Positions 57,062 to 64,000 of a stretch of 64,000 nt of DNA are shown in pieces (positions within the stretch are counted from its first letter, which is position 1; each line of letters starts with the position of its first letter). Source of the stretch: Anastrepha obliqua (lineage: Eukaryota > Arthropoda > Insecta > Diptera > Tephritidae); assembly GCF_027943255.1 (NCBI RefSeq), contig NC_072895.1:75580001-75644000 (forward strand). Reading direction: 5' to 3'. Below the pieces are notes generated by a model. That model worked only from the letters and a program-made list of their open reading frames with translations, ran no database searches and had not been told where the DNA came from. The position numbers were made by a program, and so were the translations under genes.

Positions 57062-57366
57062 CAAAATTAAGCAAAACTTATACCGTAGAAAACAATTGAG
57101 TTCTTTTAGTAACTAAAATTTAGTTACATACATACATATTTGCAAAACACATCGCTTTGTATGTGGGTCTGTTTGGTTGTATCGACACAATGTTGCCATC
57201 GCTATTTTTGCATACACACTTTTACACACATCTGCGGTATCAGTTACAATTTTTCATTGTTATCATAGCAAAGTCAAAAACCACCAAATGCAAATAGTTC
57301 ATTTATCTATAATTAACATTATTCAACATTGTTTTTAAGTTATTTTAATAAAAGTAAAAAAAAAAT
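57062..57366 (+). repeat. Unnamed dispersed repeat B, copy 2
   Basis: See the copy at 43161. Aligned blocks keep order and strand over about 300 bp at roughly 80 percent identity by eye. Confidence 0.75.
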
Positions 57367-57747
57367 TTCTTCAATCTTAGTCAAAGGAGTTTTTTGTTTT
57401 GCTTTTTTGGATGACATAGGGGCAGGGGAGTCTAGATGATGATTACGTCATCGGTAGTTACTTACTTTTTTTACACGAATGGCAACCCTCACATTGTCTA
57501 TGCGTGAAAACGAAACGCATTTTCGGGGATTCCCGCAAATATACACGCATACGTTTAGGCACTCACTTTAGGATACATTTATACTCGTAGTGAGCCAGGT
57601 TGCCGACACTGCAGTATACAGCCGTACATAATACAGCCTCACACATAATTAGGGAAGTAAATATTTGATAATATTGTTTTCAAAACATAAGCTTCTATTG
57701 GTTTTATAGCCAAAAAATTGTTTGTGCCTTTGCCTAAACTAGCATTC

Positions 57748-58616
57748 TAAAGGGGTATTTTTTAAGCGCTATAGCAAAGTTTTAAAAAAAAACACACGTA
57801 AAATTAAGAAAAATGCATGACATTTTTATTCAAATCGATAGTACAGTCCATATAATTTAATGTTTGAAGATTATTTCATGCAAATGTTGACCGCGACTGC
57901 GCTTCAAATAGTCCAGCCGCTTAGTCTAATTTTGGTATACTCTTTCCAATGTTTCGGCCGGTATCTCACATATAAATGCTTTAATGTTGTCTTCCAATGC
58001 GTTAATTGAAGCAGGCTTGTCTGGCTTGTCTGAATAGACATGAGCTTTAACATAGCCCCACAAAATATAATCGAAAGGCGTTATATCCCACAACCTGGGT
58101 GGCCAATTGACAGGTCACGAACTCGCCTCTCAACAACTCCAATGTTACACGTGCTGTGTGGCATGCGGCACCGTCTTGCTAAAACCACATTTTTTGCAAG
58201 TCAAGCTCTTGCATTTTGGGCAAAAAAAAGTTAGATATCATTTCACGGTAGCGCTCACCATTCACAGTTACGTTACGATTTGCAGCATCTTTGAAGAAGT
58301 ACGGTCCAATGATATCTCCAGCCCATAAACCGCACCGAACTGTGACCTTTTCTGGATACATTGGTAGCTCTTGCAATTCTTCTGGCTGATCTTCACTCCA
58401 AAATCGACAATTCTGCTTATTTACGTACCCATTGATCCAAAAATGAGCTTCGTCGCTGAACACAATTTTTCGATAAAAAAGTGGATCTTTAACTTTGTTA
58501 ACAACGCATATTTATAATAAAATTCAATGATTTGCAAGCGTTGTTCGTTTGTAAGACGATTCATGGTTGAACTATAGGCCAAACTGAACAGATAAAAGCT
58601 AAAAAATCACCCGTTA
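57748..58616 (-). mobile_element. Mariner-type deletion derivative
   Basis: The left end 'taaaggggtattttttaagc' and the complement of the right end (taacgggtgattttttagc) are imperfect inverted repeats. TA borders. The right end touches the 3' tail of the SINE at 58618. Confidence 0.85.
57857..58564 (-). pseudogene. Mariner-family transposase, broken deletion derivative
   Basis: Start MNRLTNEQRLQIIEFYYKYA at 58564, then after a deletion and frame change IVFSDEAHFWINGYVNKQNC (first Asp), RCGLWAGDIIGPYFF, VTVNGERYREMISNFFLP, a stop codon just after KMWF, and QDGAACHTARVTLELL (second Asp). A further frame change leads to a decayed third-Asp block and a C-terminus RGQHLHEIIFKH at 57857. The segment between the N-terminal helix and FSDEAHF is missing, as in the copies at 5650 and 21226. 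Confidence 0.85.
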
Positions 58617-58617
58617 T

Positions 58618-58922
58618 AATTGGTACTCCCTTTTTGGGAGTTTAGCCGAGCTCCTACTCCAATTTGTGGCGTGCATCTTGATGTTATTCCACAAATGAAG
58701 GAACCTACAGTTTCAAGCCAACTCCGAACGGCAAATATTTTTTATGAGGAGCTTTTTCATGGCAGAAATACACTCGGAGACTTGCCAGTGCCTGCCGAGA
58801 GACGACGGCTATTAGAAAAAACGTTTTCTTCATTTTAGTGTTTCACCGAAATTCGAACCTATGTTCTCTCCGAATTCCGAATGGTAGTCACGCATCAACC
58901 CATTCGGCTACGCTGGCCGCCT
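58618..58922 (-). repeat. tRNA-derived SINE, full length
   Basis: The complement has A-box 'tagccgaatgggttgatg', B-box 'aggttcgaatttcggtga', the whole body ('cactcggag'...'tatttctgccatgaaaaagc', 'catcaagatgcacgccacaa') and a shortened tail 'aaagggagtaccaatta'. Best copy for defining the tRNA-like head. Confidence 0.92.
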
Positions 58923-59734
58923 GTTATCACATACTTAATAGATATTTGAGTAAAGGTTTCATATTGATGGATCAATTAGAATACTTATTTTGTACATACA
59001 ATAAGTATATATCTGTCAATTAACCGAAGTCAAATTGGCCCTTTTAAGACTCCGCCAAAAACTAAGCAAACGTACAATCAAAAACCCATCACGGAAGTAA
59101 TAGTAAAGATTAAAACCAAAACTTTTAAAAGAAATTTGTAGATATGTAACCATTTGCAAAGGTACTAACTTAAAAAAATAATATTTGATCTTAGAAAATC
59201 GTTTCGCAAAAACTAGGAATATAACATACATATATTCCTTAAGGAACAAACCCTTTAATATTATTTACACTCAGAAGAATAAAATATACAAGTAATACTT
59301 ACGTACCCGTAAGTAACATCTATCTACTCGCATGAGTGCTTATAATTTTCATTGAAACCCTGAACATACCTGAAAAGAAAAATATATATAGACGTAAGTT
59401 AAATATCAACGAATAAAAATATCCATCAACTTATTTATGTTAAAAATATACATTTGTGTAATATAAAAAATAATAAAAATACATTACCCCTTTTTTCATT
59501 GAAATTATAAAAGCGTATTGTAAAAAAGGTTGCAAGTTTTATCTATGCTTCTTATAACATCCTATAACACCACTACACCAATACCTAATTTTTCGAAAAA
59601 ACACACAAACAAACAAACAATCAATCAAAACAGCATTACAAATAAAAAGTCAAAACTAAAGTTCTATGTTAGTTAATTGATTTTTCCACACGTCACGCAA
59701 GTTTTTATTTCGTTAAATACCTATATCACATTTT
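58923..59734. other. Unassigned AT-rich sequence
   Basis: No recognisable feature; 'acaaacaaacaatcaatca' near 59608. Confidence 0.4.
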
Positions 59735-60284
59735 CCAAAAGTCGACACCGTTCAACCAAAATTCGATCAGCGAACCTATTTCGGACGCTTCAAACACTTA
59801 TTCTTGTTTACCAATCCTCTCAACGTGTTCACCAGTAGCGTAGGACTAAAGCGGGCTGAACATACCATCAGGAACTGTCGTGCCGGCAAGGATGTGTCCA
59901 ACGAATGAAGCGCACTAGATGAACTACGCCATGCCAAATATATTTATGATTCTGCATTGTATCCGGAAACTAGCGAAAAGTCATCGCTTATGAAACGCAT
60001 GTCAGCACAAATGCCAATGAATACCGTCATCACAGGCTGTATGCTCGGATTTCACAAAACTACGCGCCCCGTCATTTTCTGGCAATGATTCATTCAGACC
60101 TTTAACGCTACCGTCAACTATGCAAATCGTTCGGGCACTACATCTCTCACCATTGGTGTCTGGTTATTGGTGGCGCCATAGCTACTGTCTTGTCACTGAA
60201 TCACCTTACAGCAAATATGTCGGCCGTTTATTGCTATCCGTAGCTATTTCTGCGGCGAGGTTCATCAATGAACTGTTGATGAGT
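59735..60284 (+). pseudogene. Sideroflexin (SFXN) pseudogene, internal portion
   Basis: Sideroflexins are mitochondrial inner-membrane carriers (serine import in animals). The frame from 59735 reads PKFDQRTYFGRFKHLFLFTN, then [71 protein letters not shown]. These match the ordered family blocks (P..DQ.T..GR.KHF...TNP; LYDSA.HPDTGEK; GRMS.QVPMN...TGCML; FWQW.NQ.FNA.VNYTNRSG). Stop codons lie in the linker after GKDVSNE and in place of the W in FWQW. A frameshift follows near 60160, and GAIATVLSLNHLTANMS then GRLLLSVAISAARFINELLM match GA.AT.LGLN.LT... and GR..P..AVAAAN.IN.PLM. No intron is visible across about 180 codons. It is cut at about 60285 by Jockey sequence. Confidence 0.88.
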
Positions 60285-60304
60285 TTGTATGAAATACGGC
60301 ACGG

Positions 60305-61041
60305 AGTACAATTGTACTCAGATTCCATTTCCCACACAGTGGAAGTGTGCTGTCGTAGTAATGGTCCCAAAACCAAACAAACCTGAAAATAACGTCAAGT
60401 CCTACCGCCCCATTAGTTTGCTCGTAACATTCTCGAAGATATTCGAAAGAATATTTTTGAAAAGAATATTACCTGTAATTGAGGATCAAAATATCATTCC
60501 TGAACATCAGTTTGGGTTTAGAGTTGGGCATGGCACACCAGCACAATGCCACAGAATTGTGAATGTTATTACAGATGCGATTGAAAGAAAAGAATACAGT
60601 TCTGCAACCTTTCTTGACGTACAACAAGCATTCGACAGAGTTTGGCATATGGGACTACTCTTTAAAATTAAAAAACTTTTACCAGTACATTTTTACTTAG
60701 TGCTTAAATCTTACCTAAGCGACAGGCACTTTTATGTAAAGCACCAAAATGCGTCATCTGAAATATATAGTATCAACGCAGGTGTGCCTCAGGGTAGCGT
60801 TTTAGGCCCAGTCTTGTATACGATATTTACTTACGACATGCCGACAACAGAAAAGGTAGAAGTGGCGACTTTTGCTGGTGATACAGCCTTCATCGCATCT
60901 AGTGAGTCCCCTGCAGAGGCCTCCTCCCTGCTACAAAATCACTTACACACTTTGGAAACTTGGCTCAATAAATGGAAAATTAATATTAATCATGAAAAGT
61001 CTATTCATGTTACATTTACACTAAGAAGAGAACAATGTTAA
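60305..61041 (+). CDS. Jockey-clade reverse transcriptase fragment, open but active-site mutant
   Basis: PFPTQWKCAVVVMVPKPNKP opens it (the true start of ORF2 is missing), then NNVKSYRPISLLVTFSKIFE, EHQFGFRVGHGTPAQCHRIV, FLDVQQAFDRVWHMGLLFKI (motif A intact), INAGVPQGSVLGPVLYTIFT (motif B intact). Motif C reads ATFAGDTAFIA where FADDTA is expected: the first catalytic Asp is Gly, from an A-to-G type change (GCTGGTGAT). Then LNKWKININHEKSIHVTFT and an early stop; thumb and tail are missing. The computed start at 60289 lies in junction sequence. Confidence 0.92.
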
Positions 61042-61465
61042 TTAAATTATTTAACTATTGAAAAATTAATAAAAAAAAAAAATTAAAAAGGATTGGAGGA
61101 ACGTCGTAGTCAAACCTTAAGCCACATATCAGTCAAACTCACAATCAGCTTCTGAAGAAATAAGGAGAAGTGAAGATATTGAGCACTTGAATAGCAGCAA
61201 AAACTATGAAGCGTATAGTGAATCGTGCGTCTGATGTTGAAGCTCCGAATATGCGACAACACTTAACTACATAAATTGACCATTGAGAACAGCATAACGA
61301 CTGCTGCGACGGGCACTTTGTTAAATATTTTAGGCAAACATTTTTCAGGGCTTTCTTGTTGTTCCAGGACTCTTAAAAGTATATGTATGTATATTTTATA
61401 TTTATATATTATACTATTTGATTTACATAGTATGTTTTTTATGTTTCTGAATATGCAGCGATCTG
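61042..61465. other. Unassigned
   Basis: Starts with an A-rich tract (61069-61087) that may be the tail of the truncated Jockey. The rest is unrecognised and contains no visible endonuclease of the LINE that follows. Confidence 0.4.
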
Positions 61466-61871
61466 GTGACTGACGTACAGAGCAATCTTAAATTATGGAG
61501 GGAACACTTCTCGAACCTGTTAAACGGTGACAGCTGCGCATGTCATAGAGAATGTGAAGATCCCGATACCCCAATCGTTGACGACGGAGTTGTCGTTCCG
61601 TTACCCGACCATGACGAGGTGAGAATAGCGATAACGCGGCTAAAAAACAACAAAGCTGCGGGCGCCGACGGACTGCCGGCTGAGCTATTCAAACATGGCG
61701 GCAAGGAGCTGGTAAGGTGCATGCATCAGCTCCTATGCAGAATATGGTCGGATGAAAGCATGCCTGCCGATTGGAATTTAAGTGTGCTCTGCCCAATCCA
61801 TAAGAAGGGTGATCCTGCAATCTGTGCCAATTACCGCGGGATTAGTCTTCTAATATCACCTATAAGGTTCT
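61466..61871 (+). pseudogene. LINE RT, N-terminal part, frameshifted at its end
   Basis: MTDVQSNLKLWREHFSNLLN, then DHDEVRIAITRLKNNKAAGA with DGLPAELFKHGG, and LCPIHKKGDPAICANYRGIS (RT finger motifs: K..KA.G.D and P..KKGD...NYR.I.L). A small deletion near 61850 shifts the frame so it stops at ISPIRF instead of continuing NI.YKVL. Confidence 0.9.
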
Positions 61872-61881
61872 AGCGAGTGTA

Positions 61882-63126
61882 TTGTGTGAAAGGCCGAAGC
61901 CCACCGTCAACCAACTGATTGGACCTTATCGGTGTGGCTTCAGACCTGGAAAGTCTACCATCGACCAACTATTCACAATACGCCAAATCTTGGAAAAGAC
62001 CCATGAAAGGAGAATCGACACACACCATCTTTTCGTCGACTTCAAAGCTGCATTCGACAGTACGGAAAGGAGTTACCTGTATGCCGCTATGTCTGAATTT
62101 GGTATCCCCGCAAAACTAATACGGCTATGTAAGATGACGTTGCTCAACACCAGCAGCGCCGTCAGAATTGGGAAGGACCTCTCCGAGCCGTTTGATACCA
62201 AGCGAGGTTTCAGACAGGGTGACTCGCTGTCGTGTGACTTCTTTAACCTGATGTTGGAGAGCATCGTACGAGCCGCAGAACTTAATTGCTCAGGCACAAT
62301 TTTTTATAAGAGCGTACAATTGCTGGCGTATGCCGATGATATTGACATCATCGGCCTTAACAACCGCGCTGTTAGTTCTGCTTTCTCCAAACTGGATAAA
62401 GAGGCAAAGCGAATGGGTTTGGTGGTGAACGAGGACAAAACGAAGTACCTCCTGTCTTCAAACAAACAGTCGGCGCACTCGCGTATCGGCACCCACGTCA
62501 CTGTTGACAGTTATAATTTTGAGGTTGTAAAAGACTTCGTTTATTTAGGAACCAGCATTAACACCGATAACAATGTCAGCCTTGAAATCCAACGTAGAAT
62601 CTCTCTTGCCAACAAGTGCTACTTTGGACTAAGTAGGCAATTGAGCAGTAAAGTCCTCTCTCGACGAACAAAATTAACACTCTACAAGACTCTCATCATG
62701 CCCGTCCTAACGTATGGCGCAGAAGCTTGGACGATGACAACATCCGATGAAGCGACGCTTGGAGTGTTCGAGAGAAAGATTCTGCGTAAGATTTTTGGAC
62801 CTTTGCACGTTGGCAACGGCGAATATCGCAGACGATGGAACGATGAGCTGTATGAGCTTTACGACGACATAGGCATAGCGCAGCGAATAAAGATCCAGCG
62901 GCTTCGTTGGCTGGGTCATGTCGTCCGAATGGATACAAACGCTCCGGCTTTGAAAGTATTCGATGCGGTACCAGCTGGTGGTAGCAGAGGAAGAGGAAGG
63001 CCTCCTCTGCGTTGGAAAGATCAGGTGGAGAAGGACTTGGCTTCACTTGGTGTGTCCAATTGGCGCCGGTTAGCACGAGAAAGAAACGACTGGCGCGCTT
63101 TGTTAATCTCGGCCAAAATCGCGTAA
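61882..63126 (+). CDS. LINE reverse transcriptase, main open part, 414 aa
   Basis: CGFRPGKSTIDQLFTIRQIL near residue 19; motif A HLFVDFKAAFDSTERSYLYA (about 48); motif B KRGFRQGDSLSCDFFNLMLE (about 111); motif C LLAYADDIDIIGLNN (about 147) with both Asp present; YLGTSINTDNNVSLEIQRRI in the thumb; KLTLYKTLIMPVLTYGAEAW; and the C-terminal RLRWLGHVVRMDTNAPALKV, GRGRPPLRWKDQVEKDLASL. The frame is open with intact RT motifs; only the upstream frameshift and missing 5' end mark it as dead. The first Met is internal. Confidence 0.93.
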   Translation: MCERPKPTVNQLIGPYRCGFRPGKSTIDQLFTIRQILEKTHERRIDTHHLFVDFKAAFDSTERSYLYAAMSEFGIPAKLIRLCKMTLLNTSSAVRIGKDLSEPFDTKRGFRQGDSLSCDFFNLMLESIVRAAELNCSGTIFYKSVQLLAYADDIDIIGLNNRAVSSAFSKLDKEAKRMGLVVNEDKTKYLLSSNKQSAHSRIGTHVTVDSYNFEVVKDFVYLGTSINTDNNVSLEIQRRISLANKCYFGLSRQLSSKVLSRRTKLTLYKTLIMPVLTYGAEAWTMTTSDEATLGVFERKILRKIFGPLHVGNGEYRRRWNDELYELYDDIGIAQRIKIQRLRWLGHVVRMDTNAPALKVFDAVPAGGSRGRGRPPLRWKDQVEKDLASLGVSNWRRLARERNDWRALLISAKIA

Positions 63127-63219
63127 GCGGTTATCGCGCCAATTAAGAAGAGAAGAATATGCATTCAAAAAGCAAAATTTAAAAGGAATGTATAATTTCA
63201 GAAAGACGAACTATCTACC

Positions 63220-63943
63220 TTAAGGCGTCTGGCCACCCTGGCGGACCAAAAAATGCACTTTTTTTTTTTTAATTAATAAATTCGAAGCTATGGGCCGGAA
63301 TATTTTTATTTTTTAACTCAATATCATACAGGGTTTCAAGAATAACATTGTGAACTTTTATTTGAAAATATTAAAAAATGGTTACTTTCTTTTGCGATTA
63401 TCTCGAAACTACATTTTTTGACCTGGTACCTTCGAGATCTCGGAAACTATCCTTCTGATTGCTTTCAAATTTTTACTGAATATTCTTAGATACATTATCT
63501 ACAATGTTACGTGGAAGTTTTTTGATAACTTGATTAGTTTTTTTTTTATTAATGTTTTTGTTTGAAAAATGTCGGTAAAAAATTAAAATTTTTTTTTTCG
63601 GCTCACCATAATTTTTCTAATCGTCGAAAAAAAAAAAGGCTACGCTACATTGTAGTCACACTACTTCAGAATAACCGGAATTTTTTTTTTTTTTTTTCAG
63701 ATGTACCATAACCGAGGACCAGGTGGGACAAGGACCGCGCGTATCGTGTGGAGGACCTCCGCGGCAACCAACATCACGGCGCCATTTTTTAATATTTTCA
63801 AATAAAAGTTCACAATGTTATTCTTGAAACCCTGTATGATATTGAGTTAAAAAATAAAAATATTCCGGCCCATAGCTTCGAATTTATTAATTAAAAAAAA
63901 AAAAGTGCATTTTTTGGTCCGCCAGGGTGGCCAGACGCCTTAA
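63220..63943. mobile_element. TTAA-flanked non-autonomous element 4 (716 bp) with 157-bp perfect-looking arms
   Basis: TTAA at 63220-63223 and 63940-63943. The left arm 63224-63380 starts 'ggcgtctggccaccctggcg'; the right arm 63783-63939 is its complement with almost no difference seen. The internal part has 'tctcggaaactatccttctg' and 'caaatttttactgaatattc', comparable to 'tatctccgaatctattattc' and 'gaaaatttaggataatattc' in element 2. No coding sequence. Confidence 0.93.
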
Positions 63944-64000
63944 CTTCTCGTGTGGCAGAAAGTTCTGTACAGATGGTGTTGCACAGCAAGTTTCTTGGAA
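63944..64000. other. Unassigned window end
   Basis: 57 bases with no recognisable feature. Confidence 0.3.

Larger units (their letters stand above)
61466..63155 (+). mobile_element. LINE (non-Jockey family), 5' truncated, best copy in window
   Basis: Contains the reverse transcriptase from the pre-finger region to the natural stop and a 3' tail 'atcgcgccaattaagaagag' with AAG-type repetition. The endonuclease is missing. Other copies: 18211-18452 (3' stub, +) and 50541-51680 (-). The clade is not settled by eye; there is no RNase H and no Cys/His tail. Confidence 0.88.

Noticed and set aside
35281..58922. tRNA genes
   Set aside because: The A-box and B-box matches belong to SINE copies with a 3' body; no clean cloverleaf of a functional tRNA could be drawn.

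Overview
This window is animal nuclear DNA from an insect, almost certainly a higher fly. It is AT-rich, carries many CAA/CAG (opa-like) runs and 'catacatatgtatgta' strings, and its transposons are of the mariner, Tc1, piggyBac, Helitron, Jockey/I/R1-type LINE and tRNA-derived SINE kinds. The repertoire resembles a tephritid fruit fly; that is an inference, not proven here. I found no intact host gene. Every coding stretch I recognise belongs to a mobile element, except one dead copy of a sideroflexin gene (59735-60284) and two weak candidates for host coding sequence (959-1079 and 32176-32346). The window reads as an intergenic or large-intron transposon graveyard.

Layout. 0-4 kb: a Tc1 end and a broken RNase H-bearing LINE. 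4.9-9.3 kb: an unnamed dispersed repeat, two deleted mariners, mariner remnants and a short inverted-repeat element. 10.7-12.3 kb: LINE 5' debris and a deleted mariner. 12.5-15.3 kb: a SINE fragment and further copies of the dispersed repeat. 15.5-18.5 kb: a Jockey element split by a mariner and ending in a LINE 3' stub. 19-24 kb: a candidate 1.2 kb element, a deleted mariner with an open frame, and a Helitron end with six 120-bp tandem units. 24.5-27.7 kb: a maT-like mariner, then a LINE interrupted by two tandem TTAA elements. 29.7-31.3 kb: a Tc1 element with double terminal repeats. 33.6-35.1 kb: a long-inverted-repeat element with a zinc-finger/SDEHGERFHQDI-type protein. 35.3-40.6 kb: SINEs, a LINE 3' end with target duplication, and a complete piggyBac. 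41-45.5 kb: R1-like LINE debris, a TTAA element and a full-length mariner. 47.5-49.1 kb: a pogo-like inverted-repeat element containing a Jockey fragment. 49.5-55 kb: SINE, LINE, mariner and LINE remains. 57-63.9 kb: mariner, SINE, sideroflexin pseudogene, Jockey, LINE and a TTAA element with 157-bp arms.

The strongest unusual signals are: (1) a family of roughly 0.72-0.75 kb TTAA-flanked non-autonomous elements, four copies, with different outer ends but the same internal layout, two of them in tandem inside a LINE whose reading frame rejoins exactly at one TTAA; (2) a SINE whose 3' tail matches the 3' end of a LINE present in the same window, suggesting a SINE/LINE partnership; (3) repeated loss of the same catalytic-core region in several mariner copies, some in frame; (4) an inverted-repeat element around 33.6-35.1 kb that I cannot place in a named transposon class. 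Coordinates of element ends are read by eye and may be off by a few bases.
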